Source of the DNA: Tausonia pullulans
Lineage: Eukaryota > Basidiomycota > Tremellomycetes > Cystofilobasidiales > Mrakiaceae
DNA: 64,000 bases
Direction of reading: 5' to 3'
Assembly: GCA_951802195.1 (NCBI GenBank)
Contig: OX637629.1
Location: forward strand, 744,001 to 808,000
In this document: positions 11,130-23,262 of the stretch, piece after piece
Position numbering within the stretch: position 1 is the first letter of the stretch
Layout: every line of letters begins with the position of its first letter
Program-made: the position numbers and the translations under genes
Notes under the pieces: generated by a model
Told to the model about the DNA's origin: nothing
The model's input: the letters and a program-made list of their open reading frames with translations, nothing else
Databases searched by the model: none

Positions 11130-11460
11130 GGAGAAGGCGCTGATGTCCTGGGGTGTTGCTAGAAAGGAGGAGTAGTCTGGGCGAACGCTCTTGGCGCGAG
11201 GCGAACTGGCTGGCAAGTAAGATGCCGATCTAGAGGTGTTCGAGTTTGAGGCCTACACGAGGGGGCCGGCTGGATGAGAGATGAGCGGTGGTTGAATAAG
11301 GAAAGATAGTTGTGGTTTGAGAGAGAGCGGAACAAAGGAGAGTCCAGACGCGTCGTCCTCGCTCAAGCCCGCGGTGGGTGTCGTCAAGGAGAGGACAAGC
11401 CACGACGCGAGTCGACACCTCTCATCTCTCCGACGAACGCCTCCACCTTACTTCTCGGTC
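11130..11460. promoter_or_regulatory. Divergent promoter between SWD2 and the Clr2-like gene
   Basis: 331 bp hold both upstream regions. CACCTC/CTCC-type C/T sequence precedes the + strand ATG at 11461. No clear TATA box is seen. It must drive both a COMPASS subunit and a putative heterochromatin factor. Confidence 0.5.
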
Positions 11461-14400
11461 ATGACCACCTTCAAGTTCACACGCTCTGACGGTAGGCAAT
11501 CCAGACTCAATTCGCCGCTTGTGTGATGCAAGGGCGTCTGCTGCGATCTCGCTTGAACATCCGCTCTCGGGTCATCAGGCAACGTGGCCCACTGGCCCGA
11601 CTCAGCAAACAAACCGATACTGGCCTACAAGCAAATTTTGAATCAGTATGATCCCATCTCTCGGTCAGTTTTACCATCACCTATATTGAGGCTCGCGGCC
11701 GTTCGCTGACGGGCAGCAAGCGTGCGTGGTGATCATTCGCGCCCTTCACAGCGACGACAAGAGGTACCAGCACTGGCTCAGAAAGGTCAGTCGTCGTGAG
11801 TTTGCGCTGTCAAGGTTGAGGCTAGAACTGATCCTAGTGTATACTTCTGCTCAGATCGGCACCTACATCGCAGAGAAGCAAGGCCTCCCAGGAGGTACGG
11901 CACGACCGAATTGCGCTCGCGAGTCTCGGAACCGGGCGGGGATGAGCGAGAGAGGTGTGTCTAGACTTGTCGCTTCAAAAGGCTCATACCTCGGTGCTAT
12001 TTTCTGTAGGTGACCACTGGATCGCGGATTTTCCCGCTGGCTTCCGTCTATACGTACATCTCACTCAGAAGGCTGGAGCAGCACTTCGCAAGGTGCGCGC
12101 CGCTCATCACTCCCACGCGTCCGCATCTACAAGCCGTCGACGGCCTCATCCGAAATGCATGTCTTGCTGAAACCGTTGTGTCACAGGATGTTTTCCTCTT
12201 CGGGAGAGAGTAAGCTGCCGTTCCATTCCACTCAAGGAGTCCAGCCGGCATCTGCGCTTCCGGACGGCGAGCAACTCGGTCCTTCTCGTGCGCATGGCGT
12301 GCTACAATCACTTCATTGACACTCGCGCTCTTGCACTCTCATCAGGAATGTCCGATTTCGTGCGTGCCACGAGATCGCTACGCCAAAAGTTTAACTGAAG
12401 AGACTCTTCATGCTCGACAGGGAGTCCTGCCGAGTTCCAACCTCACGCCTGGTGGCTCATCCGGCCTGACTTTGACGCCCCATGTGTTTGCAGGTGAGCG
12501 AGAGGTTGGGCGATGAGGAATTACACATGGTCATCCGGCCGACATGAAATTCATAATTCTTGATTCAGCTGGTGTGCAGGGCCTGGAGCCGGCCGAACTT
12601 ACCTCGTCGAAACAGACGAAGGCCTCCGCCCCGCCCGCGACTCTCAGGTGTGTTGAGAATCCTCGCCTCAGTCGTCTCATGCCTGTCAATACCTGACATA
12701 ACACGCGATTCTATAGCCTGACACCTACGTCTACTCTGCGTTTCCGAGGACCATACGAGAGCGCCTCTTCAACTCCAACAACAGCAACCAGCCGGTCCGG
12801 CTCCCAGCGATTGACCTCGATTACGTCGCCCCGCTGAGATCGAAGGAATTGCATGAGACCCGCCGCTACCGTGGGTGATAAGTTTATAGGCTTGAACGCG
12901 AGCTCTTATTTGACGTCAAAAGGTATATTAGGTAACGGCGAGATCGTTTGGGTCCCGGTCAAGCCCATCAAACGTACTTCCAACTCCCGCGGATCTCTTA
13001 CTGCCGCCACAACGGTCGAGGAGCACAAAGCATCCTTGAAAATGCTCAAGATCGATTACTGGCCTGGCCTGATCAAGGAGCCGAGGCTCATCTCGCGCCC
13101 AGTCAAAAAGGAAACGATGGGGCGGGTGATTACCCAGACGTGGGACTACGTCTGTTCGTGCATCGCCATCGATCAGTAAGCATCCCTCGCATAATATCCT
13201 GGGTCTGAGTATCTTCTGATAGTTTATTTGAATTCCAGCGAGATTCAAGTCTCCGAGGCCGAGCTCCTACCCTTCCTCGCCTACACACCCAAGGAAGGCA
13301 ACTACGAAGACGTGCTCCAAGCGCTCGCCCGCCTGGACAGGCTCCCAGAGTTTGAGGGCCCCAACAGGCAGACTTTTGCGGAGGTATCTCAGAGCTGGGA
13401 GAGCGCCGTTCTCTCCTATGCTGTCGCTCTGTCGACCGTCGACGTCGCTGTTGAATGTTCATCTCAAACGAACCCCCTTTCGTGCCCAGCCCGAGCAACG
13501 CTGACATCATCCGCGTCCAGGCTGTATCTGCACGAATGAATTCTTCACTCCGCTCGAGCTCAACATTCTGGGCTACAAAGGCGAGGACTACCAGGGTCTC
13601 TGGTGCGTTGCATTTTGATCTCGCAGGACTAAGCGAGGTCCGCGACTGATGGTCTGGTATGGGTTTACAGGTGGGGTGCCGAGCGACTTTGGATGGGCGA
13701 TCTCTGCCGGCTTCAGTCCACGCGCGAGACGCTCAATCTTGACCTCCTGCCGCCTTTCAATCCGAGTATAGAACCCGGCGGTCTCTTCCTCCAGATCACG
13801 CTGATCAGCAAGACCCCATCCACGTTGTCGGCGCCGCCCAGCGGGATCGTCGCCGGGCGGCTCTTCGACCTCGTCGACGAGGGTCAGGTGGCCGAGGGGT
13901 CATCGAGTCTTTCTGTTCCGAATAATGACAAGGGACAGGATAAGACAACATCTCCCTGGCCACCCTCTTGGGAACCCATATCCTCCCAACAATGCTCCGC
14001 TTCCGCCGATCACCTCGCGTCAAGCTTCTCGCCGACCTTATCGTTGGCCTCGTCAGCCTCCGCGCAACAGCAGCATTCTAACGAGCCCAAGACCTATTTT
14101 GAAGCCCTCGCCATCACCTCGACGGATGTTTGGCCCCTTCCCGAGCCTCCGCGCGGCAAGGTCTTCCGCCAGATTCACCCCACCTCGACCCAGCTCGTCG
14201 TCGCTCTGGATCAGATCGCCGGCCGGTATTACCCTGGCCTCTCCCGAGAAGGTGCGGCGGCCTCGATCTGGCGGGACGAGCAGTTTAAGGAGACGTTAGC
14301 GAGCCTTGAGGGCCGGAGCGAGGGCTGGGTGGCGAGGCTCGAGTGCATGAGGTGGAAGAAAGACCGGTGGGAGCAGATATTTGACTCACTCAGGGAGGTT

Positions 14401-14663
14401 GTCGAGGAGAGAGTCGAGGCGCTCTTCCGAGAGTGAGTCGTGGGTAGCCTGGGTGATCTGCTGCTGTAGCTAACCAGCTAAATCTGGCCAGACTCAAAGC
14501 AGTGAGCGAACCAGCTGGCTCGACGGCTCGACGCAGAATGGCAGCGGAAGTCGAGACGACAGACTCGGAATTCAACGTCGGCTCAAAGAAGAGGAGGACG
14601 GCGGACAAAAGGCAGAATGAAGGTCAAGGCGAAGGAGGGCCCCAAAGCTTGCGGGCGGGTTAA
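11461..14663 (+). CDS. Cryptic-loci-regulator 2 (Clr2)-like transcription-silencing protein
   Basis: Clr2 is a subunit of the fission-yeast SHREC nucleosome-remodelling/deacetylase complex that silences heterochromatin. The spliced product shows the family's hallmarks in order: HWIADFPAGFRLYVH and DVFLFGREN near residues 70-120, FRSPAEFQPHAWWL, a CVCSWC zinc-like motif after PDFDAP, GEIVWVPVKP, the adjacent KIDYWPGLI, and the C-terminal YQGLWWGAERLWMGDLCRL. The motifs fall in separate exons yet keep frame only when introns are removed, which supports a live gene of about a dozen exons. The last intron ends just before a basic tail containing a KKRRTADK nuclear-localisation-like patch. The stop is TAA at 14661-14663. 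The N-terminus MTTFKFTRSDG is short before the first intron. A more general Clr2-domain protein is the only alternative. Confidence 0.83.
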
Positions 14664-15318
14664 GCGGATAATGAGATATGGTTTATTCGAGGACACGTCA
14701 ACAGTGTGTGTCGAGCAAGGCTTGTCCCTCAAGAAACGGTCCATCTCGTCGACAATTGCGCCTTTCTTTTGCTGAGCATGTCTCCGGTTTTAGGCCGAAG
14801 CTCACCCTATCGTGCCTGCATTCATTATGTCTCACCAAGGGGCTCTTACGACCTTGATAGGGATCATGGCTGGCACCTCTTCAAAGCCTGGGCTGCCTAT
14901 TTTCTTCAAGCTCGTTCATGCACGACGATCTTCCACGAATGCCCGAGACACCTCCTTCAGTCAATGTTCTGCCTTGAAGGCAAGGGGATTTTTTATAATA
15001 CCGCGAGGGTAATTGAGAGCCTGATGGGCCTACAGGGTAGTTGGTTGGGACGCCCGGAGGAGACCGAGAGGCATCTGCTCCGCTCCCCCGCGGCAATCAG
15101 TGCCGTCGGCTCTTTTGAGAGGCTGCGCCGACGATAAGGTAGTCCTCCGTCGTTTACAGATACCTTCGGTCGGTCGAGGCATCCTATCATGAGAGTTCAA
15201 CTCTACCTCACAGCCATTTCATCTCTCTCTTGCGCCCTAAGAAGCAACAATCGCTGCTTCCTCAAATTACTTTCGACCACCATCTCATCAACCCCCGTAC
15301 CCGTCGACTCTCCTTGCC
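14664..15318. other. Gene-free interval
   Basis: 655 bp between the Clr2-like gene and the permease. A 143-codon frame (14706-15137, +) has no motif, a random-looking composition and no splice context. C/T-rich promoter-like sequence runs into the permease start. Confidence 0.5.
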
Positions 15319-18300
15319 ATGCTCACATTCGACAAGCAGAAGCTCACCAGCATCAATGCATGGAAGCTCGAACCTGAGGCGTCCTCGTGTTCGTTTTTAT
15401 CTCTCTTCAGCGCGGGGATGTCGTCCCCGCACGACCGGAAGCCTCAACAGCTTTCGCCCACGCACTGACATTAGCCCTACAATCATTCACATCAGATGCC
15501 AAACCTGGCACGAGCAACAAGGACATGGATCCGACGCGACCAGAGGATCGCACCTGGTCGACCACCGGTGAGTAGAGCACAGAAAAGCAATCTGTCTTTC
15601 CCAGCTCGGAGCTTCGGACAGCCCATCCCGAATGCTGACCACATCCCTTTCCACCACTTGTCAGACTACATCGCCTGTTCGTCTCTCCTGGAACTGCGAT
15701 ACTTAAAGGATGCATAACTAACTCTCGTGCTCTGTCGTACAGATTGGCTGGCAGGTCCGTTATCGTCCTCCCTTTTACGCCCCGACCCGGCTCCGCATGA
15801 GAAACATGTTGGGATCTGACCGGCCTTCTCACCCCTTCCAGATGCCCTGAACGTCTCGACCTGGGAGGTGTGTCCCACCTAAACCATACTTAGATTAGTC
15901 ACATTGTCTCTGACACACTAAATTCTCTTATATCCCCTGTAGATGGGGTCGTCGATGCTCACACTTGGACTGTCGATCCGCTACGCGCTGCCGTGTATCT
16001 TCCTTGGTCACTGCATCATCGCCATCCCCATCTGTTTGCAGGGTACGATCTAGTATAAAGAGTTTTATTCTTCCTGTCGAGCTAACCTGGACACATCCCG
16101 CAGGAACGACTGGTGCTATCCTCCACGTCCCCTTCCCGATCCAGTCGCGAAGCTCCTTCGGTCACCACCTCTCTAAATTCGCGATCATGTAAGTTGAGTC
16201 CCTAAGAGGTGAACTACAGGGACTGATTGCCTGTTACAGCTCTCGCCTCGTCCTTGCGTGGTTCTGGTTCGGTGTCCAGGTCAGTTTCTGCGCTCTGTCT
16301 TCACCCGGCCTGGCCTGACCCTCCCAAATCTTGCCAGTGCTACACGGGAGCCCAGGCTATCGAGCAAATGATCATCGCCCTCGCGCCTTCGTTCCGGACC
16401 TTCAAGAATACCCTCCCTGAGAACGTGGGTTTTGTTCCATTGTCAGCTCAGCCAGAGTCAGCCTCGCTGATCCGTCTCTTGACCAACCACAGAGCAACAT
16501 CACCTCGCGTGCCCTCCTCTGCTACTTCCTCTTCTGGTTTATCCAGTTTCCTCTCCTCCTGATTCACCCCAAACGGATCCAGTGGTTTTTTAAGCTAAAG
16601 GTATGTCGTTCTCGGCCACACTCCCATCCACTGCGTTCCGTCTGTCTGATGCGTCCTCGCTTCCAGTCGATCCTCGTCCCGATCTGCTTCGTCTCGATGT
16701 TCATCTGGGCGCTCACCAAGGCCGGCACCGGCCCAATCTTCAAGCAGAAGGCCACTATTTCGGGCAGTGAGCTCGGCTGGGCATTCATGGTGCGTCGTCG
16801 GATTGGAGACGTCAGCTCCTTATCTCGCTGACGTACAGTCCCCCCACATAGTCGAGTCTATCAGCGGTCTTGGGCAACTTCAGTACTCTGGCTGTCAACA
16901 TACCCGATTTTACCCGCTACGCCAAGGTCCGCTGTCTCTCGTCGTATGCAACCAGCCAATAGATAATTGCTGATCGAACGCCCGGCCCCGCTTCAGTCTC
17001 CTCGCGCGCAATACGTTCAGGTCGGCATCATTCCCTTCGCCTTCACATTATGCGCCTTCATTGGTATTGTTGTTACCTCTGCTGTAAGTCGACGGAGTAT
17101 CACGAAAATATCATGCGTGACTCTGCGCAAATCGCTAATATCCTCGACTTCAGGCCGAGGTCATCTACAACGAGGTCTACTGTAGGTACTCTGCCCTCCT
17201 CTTCAACACATCAGTTAACTGACATTTGAACCTCAGGGAACCCCAACGATCTTGTTGGAGCCTGGGCGGACGACTCAAAGAGCCGCGCAGCGCGGTTCTT
17301 CGTCGGCTTCTGCTTCGCGCTTGCGACGATGGGCACCAACATCTCCGCCAACTCGATCTCTGCCGCTAACGACATAACAGCTCTCCTCCCGCGTTACGTG
17401 AGTCTGCTGCGTGAATTATATCAAAGGTTTTCACGGTCTGACTATAGTCCTGCGCAGTTCAACATCCGCCGGGGGTCCATTCTCTGCGCCTTCCTCGGCG
17501 GATGGTGCCTCACCCCATGGAATATCCTTGCAAAGGCCCTTACCTTCTTGTCTTTCATGTCTGGATATACTGGTGAGTAGTGTCTCACGAGGAAGTAGCC
17601 ATACTGGGAGGTACTGGACGAGATCGAGGGCGAGGAGAGAGGACGACAATGGCCCGCGATGTCGCCACTTCCCCCTTCCATAGGCTCCCCTCACTGGTAT
17701 GCCTCATTCTGACCTCTTTCCTGCTACACAGTGTTCCTGGCCCCAATCTGCGGTATTTTAGTTGCCGGTGAGCAAAGATCAAGGGGTTTGACAGTACCCG
17801 CCCGCTAGACTGACGGTTTGGCCCCTCTCCAGACTACTGGGTTGTCCGGCGTGGCAGGATCGATGTTCCATCTCTCTATCTCGGAAAAGAGGGTCGATAC
17901 TACTGTCAGTATACTTCATTGGAAAGAAACATGGGCCCTTAACGCTCGAAGACGGCGCATTGCCGGCAGCTGGACTCGCCCATTGACGCTCTCTCAATCT
18001 TGCTCTCAGACAATGCTGGAGTGAATTGGCGGGCATTGGTTGCCCTCGTCGTCTGCGTATGTTCCTCATCACCATCGTCATCATTCGATCTGGGTACGAG
18101 AAAAAGGGCTGACGCCGACATATATTTTAACATTTGCAGATTGCGCCCACTCTCCCCGGCCTTGCCAACTCCATCAACGCCAACATCAAACTGAACGATG
18201 GCCTCTCAAACCTCTTCAAGATCTGTTGGCTGTTTGGATGTGGGTGTCTGCCTTTTATTTTGTTGGGTCATCTGTGCCCAGTGCTTTCGTCCTGACCATG

Positions 18301-18551
18301 ATTTGCTTCAAACCGCTACAGTCACCGTCTCCATCGCCGTCTATTCGATTCTCTGCAAGATCTTCCCTGACTCTGAGTCCTACGTCTCCCGGGCCATTCT
18401 TGCGGACGATGTCGACATCCCGGGGTACACATCGACGACGATCAATCGCGAGGGGTCGTCGTCTCCGCAGTTGGCACTGGACGACAACGAGAAGGATACA
18501 ATCAACAAGGACAAAGGCAACGGCAGTGCCGTCCGCGTTCAAGCTGTTTGA
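15319..18551 (+). CDS. NCS1-family nucleobase/allantoin permease (Fur type)
   Basis: A polytopic plasma-membrane symporter. Fungal relatives import uracil, uridine, allantoin or thiamine. The start MLTFDKQKLTSINAWKLEPE leads into NKDMDPTRPEDRTWSTTDYI, the standard NCS1 cytoplasmic opening. About twelve hydrophobic segments follow, with the family motifs YTGAQAIEQMI, SISAANDITALLPRYFNI and WCLTPWNILAKA, the loop VFLAPICGILVADYWVVRRG, and an acidic/serine C-terminus ending at a TGA (18549-18551). At least a dozen introns interrupt it. One exon is only 12 nt (15743-15754) and supplies YWLAD; another junction joins a short first exon to NKDMDP across about 109 nt. Substrate cannot be told from the sequence: the overall pattern looks closer to uracil/allantoin than to thiamine carriers. 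One loop near 17880-18010 is uncertain because several GT/AG choices exist there. Confidence 0.88.
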
Positions 18552-20541
18552 GTAAGGAAGCGTCCGATGCACTTCGCTCGTCAGATTACAGAACATGGCC
18601 GACGCTCCCTCATTCGGGCTCGGGCCTCCAATTAAGTTGTATTCAGGAATGGCTTCATGCCTCATAAAAATGTGGACCTCTCATTGGTTGTAATCTTGCT
18701 AGCTAAATTCTGTAGTTGATTTGGGTCTTATGAACCGCATGAGGCATTAACTCTCACTTTGTCCATGTAAAGTCACGACTTCAACTCAAGGGTTTCCCTC
18801 CTTGCGACTAACAATCTAAGTGCTCATTAGCCGGTCCTCCTAACTCCTCTCTTGAGCGTCCCTCACCTCAATAGGTTGCCTCGCGGTGCATCACTCAGCA
18901 TGACCAGGTCATCGTACCGGCTCCAACGTCAAGAGCATGCACTATTTCTCGACCTGCCTTGTCTTCCTCGTCCAACCGCTCAACTTGACCTCCTAGACAG
19001 AGCGAAAGATAAACGACAGATCAAGCTTGCAAGAGTTCACGGCCCAATATAGACAAGCAACAAGTCCTTGCAGAGCTTGTGGTGGATGTCCTTGGGCTCG
19101 CCATCCCAGGAATGAGCTGGAGTGGGACGGGCGATCTTCTCAGGCATATGGAGATCGGTGAGTGGGTATGTGGGAGTCAAGGGTATGCGTCGGTGTCATA
19201 GTAGCAGCATTTAACGAGAGAACAAGGGCGAGCGAGCCTAATTGGCGTGAAGGGGGAGCCGTGTGAATGGAGCTCCTCGATACTCGATACTCTCACCACA
19301 CACTAAGGAGTCCGCTGGCCTCGTCTTTTTCTAGATCCTAGCGCTACGACAGCCAGCCGAAAAGACTTCACCTCCCTTTCAGCTGGGAATCCGCTTCTCG
19401 ATCCCGAGAGTATCTCCCGCGAGCCCTATCTCAAGCAGCTGTTCATCTTTGACTGTCTCCACCTGACACGCTCGGATTGCAGCCGTCAGGTTGAGATGCG
19501 AGTTGAGGCAGCAGGGTATTCACTCCAGTGACCCCTCTTTGCATTGTATACACGACAATAATTCTTTTCACGACTGAAACCCAACCGCGAAGAGGGCGAA
19601 GTGAGCTGGTCGTGAATTGCTGCACCTGCAGAGCAATAGTACGCTGCGATTCACTGTCCAAAGGAGAGGAGAGACCCAAGACAGATCGAACATCCCTAAA
19701 GCCCGACTCACGACTCATCCTCGAGTAATGCTTCAATCTGCCTTTCGCTCAAATACCGTTTCTAGGCTCAGAGTAGCCCCTCAAGAAGCCATGATTGTTC
19801 AAAAAGAGAGTAGAGCTGCTCGCGAGATGGGCAACCGTTTGATCCTCTAAGCCGAGCGCCTGGATCATGATGCCTCCGCTGCCAATTGGCGGAGCTTGCT
19901 CAATCGCGACTCTGATCTCCGCTAACTGGACCCAACAACAATCTTGGAGGCAATTAACAGTGTTTACGATTTCGAGGGCTCACGCTATCAAAGGCGAGGC
20001 GCATGGAGCTGAGTCTGTCCAAGACATCAAAAATGAACCTTTCTGGATGCCAGAACTTCCCGCCTGGAGAGGGGTGTCAGAGACAAGCGACTTGAAAACG
20101 ATTGGTCAGCCGAAGTGGAAATTGGAAAACACTGACGCTGTCGACGAAACGGAACCCTACCTCTCTGAGGCTGTTCAGGGGAAAGCTCAAGTAGGTCTCG
20201 CAGAGCGCGTGGAGCAGGCCAGAGGTTTCGTCAGGGTGTTGCTTAAATAACGCACCGCGAACAGTCTGTGCAGATGAAGGCCAAAATTCCAGATAGAGCT
20301 GCTGAGGTTTGGTATTCACGCCTCAGGAGAAGTTCAGGGAGCTTGAAAACGAGATCTGGAAATTCGTGAGCAGCAGGGCAGCCTGTAATCGTACAAGGAC
20401 AAGCAGCTTGACTACATCGGCATCCAACCGGGGCTAGGACGAGATTTATTTGGATGCTCTCTCTATCCACAATGTCGCGCAAGTGCAGTCAAAAAGTCTG
20501 AAGATGTATCTGATTAGACGTCGATGCTTTTCTAGCACGGC
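18552..20541. other. Two-kilobase interval without a convincing gene
   Basis: No frame in this stretch could be chained into a gene. Several short frames look protein-like: 19334-19531 (described separately), a + frame near 19867-20250, and around 19880 a fragment reading SLLNRDSDL followed after stops by EAINSVYDFEGSRYQRRG. The mixture of protein-like pieces and frequent stops in all frames suggests either decayed coding sequence or an intergenic region. No terminal repeats, transposase motifs or tRNA were found. Confidence 0.4.
19334..19531 (+). pseudogene. Protein-like ORF fragment, possible decayed gene
   Basis: A 65-codon frame opens with DPSATTASRKDFTSL and continues NPLLDPESISREPYLKQL to a TGA at 19529-19531. 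It begins in the middle of a frame without an ATG. Its mixed composition and helical look (LKQLFIFDCLHLTRSD) differ from the surrounding sequence. The style faintly recalls helical scaffold proteins such as the THO subunit Hpr1/THOC1, but this is too weak to assign. No good donor or acceptor connects it to neighbours. Confidence 0.2.
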
Positions 20542-20760
20542 TCAGGCAGCCCAGATGGGTCGAGCAGCACTCACGGCGGTGCGTCTGAGGAGAAAGCTCT
20601 TCGCAGACTGGGCGTTTGCGACAGCTACTGGAGAGTCAAACTTGTGTCTCCAGGTAGCCAGGTCGGCGCCGGTCCGAGCGACACATCGGGCCGAAGGAGA
20701 AGCCGTCAAGTGAGTTGATCGGCGGGCGACCGGGGAGAAGCTGAAGGTGGCAGCGAACAT
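20542..20760 (-). CDS. Small hypothetical protein with mitochondrial-presequence-like N-terminus
   Basis: The ATG at 20760 begins MFAATFSFSPVARRSTHL, rich in Ala/Ser/Arg and lacking acidic residues, as in mitochondrial targeting peptides. The unspliced frame is 72 codons. A near-perfect donor (GTGAGT) after LLRRTA, with a CTGAG branch-like site and a TAG acceptor 46 nt later, suggests the real C-terminus may be spliced to a short further exon. No family is recognised. Small mitochondrial ribosomal or respiratory-complex subunits often look like this, but that is inference only. It is divergent from the aldo-keto reductase gene. Confidence 0.33.
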   Translation of the reverse strand: MFAATFSFSPVARRSTHLTASPSARCVARTGADLATWRHKFDSPVAVANAQSAKSFLLRRTAVSAARPIWAA

Positions 20761-21149
20761 GATGGTGGTTTGTTTCAAGTAAGCGAGGGCAAGCCTCCTT
20801 CGTCGGCTGCTGCTCTTCCTTGCGGCGACGGCCTGCGAGCTTTCGTTGTTGGCACGACTCGGTCACCACTCTCATACCATCTTCCTTTTGGTCGCAATTC
20901 TCTTTTCTTCCCTCCCTCTTCGTTACTCTCGCTCTTTCTCTCCTTTCTCCCCGTCCTACATTGTTTAGAGCGCGGAGAACACCGTCGGACAAGGCCGTCT
21001 CCCCCACGGTTCTGGGCGGGGGTCGTCGGAACTCGGTCCGTCTGAGATTCGGCTCCCTCAAAGAGGACGGTCACTCGCACCCTTCTTTCCCCTTCAACCC
21101 TCACCTTCTCGCTCCTCCTCTCCATCCCTCTTCCTGCCTCACTTTCAAT
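20761..21149. promoter_or_regulatory. Upstream region of the aldo-keto reductase gene
   Basis: 389 bp, strongly C/T-biased on the + strand toward the ATG at 21150, as expected for a fungal promoter and leader. It would be shared with the small minus-strand gene if that gene is real. Confidence 0.45.
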
Positions 21150-22784
21150 ATGGTCCTTCCCACGCACTTCACTCTGAAGTCAGTTGCATCGTCTTCCTGC
21201 TGCTGCCGAACGAGCGGCTCGCTGATACTTTCGCCTTCCTTTCTTCCCCAGCACTGGCGCTAAGATCCCCGCCGTGAGCAAATAGCGATGAAATGGTCTC
21301 CCGGCTACGTTGAATCTTCCGCTCATCCTTTATAATCCTTCTCATTTAGATCGGACTCGGCACTTGGGTGCGTCTTAGACGTGGCTCGTTCTCCGCGCGC
21401 GCTTCTCTCATGCTGACGATCTCCTCTCAATAGCAAGCCCCCCCCGGCGAGGTCGCTAAGGCCGTCGAGCACGCCCTGAAGGTGGGATACCGCCACATCG
21501 ATGCCGCTGCCGTCTACGGCAACGAGAAGGAGGTCGGAGAGGGTATCCGCGCCTCCGGTGTCCCTCGCGAGGAGATCTTCATCACCTCCAAGTGAGTTTG
21601 CCCAAGTCCCGTCATTTCCCTCAGAGGCTGACAGGAGGATGACATGCACATCAGGGTCTGGAACACATACCAGGACGGCCGTGTCGAGGAGTGCCTCGAC
21701 AAGACCCTTAAGGATCTCGGAGTTGACTACCTCGACCTCTACGTGCGTCCGCTGCCCTCGCTCCCGAAGTGCGCGCATACCTCGCTGACTTGCTCCTTTC
21801 TCCAGCTCATCCACTGGCCCGTCCACCTTAAGACCCGCGAGGACGACCGCGACAACATGTTCCCCATGAACCCCGATGGCACGCGCTCCGTCAATTGGGA
21901 TCACGACCAGCGCAAGACGTGGGCTCAGATGGAGCGGATCTACAAGGAGACGAGTGGGTCTATCGGTAACTCTCTCACGCTTTGAATGGCTCTTGCTGAC
22001 CATTTGTTGCTCCCCCACCGTTCAGAGAAGGTCCGGGCCATCGGTCTCTCCAACTTTTCGATCAAGTACACTCAGCACCTCGAGGGTGCCTGGACTGTCA
22101 TCCCTGCCGTCAACCAGGTCGAGCTCCACCCTTTGTAAGTCGGATCCGCCATTCCCTTTCTTCGGCTTGGCGTTAAAACCCCCTCTTCGTGGCCCCCAGC
22201 AATCCTCAACACGAGCTCAAGAAGTGGATGGAGGACAGGGGAATCCTCCTTGAGGCTTACTGCCCTCTCGGATCGACGAGTGAGTTCCCCGCTCGCTCCG
22301 CCGTCTACATGAGCTATCCGTTGACCTCTTCCTTTATAGACTCTCCTCTTCTCTCTAAGCCTGAGCTTCTGAAAATTGCCGAGGCTCACAAAACGACCCC
22401 GGCTCGAATCCTGATCTCGTGGGAGGTCCAGCGCGGTTGCATCGTTCTCCCCAAGGTAAACCATCGTCCTAGGAGTCATGTCTTTGTCTCTTTTGACTAA
22501 CTTGCACTCTCTCGCTCTCTCCTGTTCACTAGTCGGTCACTCCCCAGCGCATCACTGACAACCTCGAGACGATCGAGCTTACGGACGAGGACATGAAGTC
22601 GCTCAACTCGTTCGCCGACGGCGGCAAGTCCTTCCGTGTCAATAGTACGTCCGCTTGTTACTGTGAGGTCCTAGTTCGCCTGCGTGCGCGCTGACCCTCC
22701 TTCTTTCATGTGCATGTAGTGCCCGCTTTCGGAAGCGATCTTGGTTTCCCTGACTGGCACGGTATTGATGGACCCAAGAAGTAG
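21150..22784 (+). CDS. Aldo-keto reductase (glycerol dehydrogenase/aldose reductase type)
   Basis: A cytosolic NAD(P)H-dependent carbonyl reductase with a TIM-barrel fold, about 320 residues after splicing. The catalytic tetrad is visible: Asp and Tyr in [15 protein letters not shown], Lys in FITSKVW, His in LIHWPVH. Also present are the GLSNFSI and [10 protein letters not shown] segments and the cofactor-loop region [20 protein letters not shown] plus RITDNLE. The insert after LIHWPVHLK ([20 protein letters not shown]) resembles fungal Gcy1/Gld2-like glycerol dehydrogenases, so glyceraldehyde/dihydroxyacetone or aldose reduction is plausible. The N-terminus is split into very small exons: ATG through LK, then NTGAKIPA, then an 18-nt exon (21350-21367) giving IGLGTW. 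At least eight introns are present. The stop TAG is at 22782-22784. Family identity is certain; substrate is not. Confidence 0.95.
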
Positions 22785-23262
22785 AGTTAAAAGGCCTGGT
22801 TATGTGATTGTTGCGCGTGTATGGATGGATAGATGCACCTCTGTGATTATCTCGTTGCTCGTGAATCTGGATGCGTTTGAACCTAGAGCGCGTCTACTTT
22901 CCCGGCAAGCAGCGCGGCCTCGCTGTACGAGAATGATGGGGATCTGCGTCTTGCTTGAAAGCGAAGGCAATTTCGGCACTGGCAGAGGCAAAGGCGGAGG
23001 TCCCACATTCTCGCCCTCGGCTCCTCAGCCTCCTAGGTCCGCCGCCTACCAACCATTTCAACCGGGCCGAACGCCGGTTCTCTCGCCCAACTACGACTTC
23101 CTTTGCCCCCAGAAACGCGGCTACTGGTCCCTCTCGTCTTTCATCCATCCAAGGAACGCCGGCGTCCCGGTCAGCATCCCTTCACTCCTCAGCTCGAGAC
23201 GAGGGCTTGCCTGATTAACCTGCTCGCCCGCCTCGAAAAGCCATCGCCCGCTTCCGCCGCCC
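22785..23262. other. Intergenic region upstream of the Zn2Cys6 regulator
   Basis: 478 bp between two + strand genes, presumably the reductase 3' UTR and the regulator promoter/leader. Short frames on both strands lack motifs. Nothing else seen. Confidence 0.45.

Noticed and set aside
14706-15137. 143-codon plus-strand ORF between the Clr2-like gene and the permease
   Set aside because: No family resemblance, no splice context, composition like intergenic DNA.
18552-20541. Transposable element
   Set aside because: No terminal repeats, target-site duplication, or transposase, reverse transcriptase or integrase motif on either strand.
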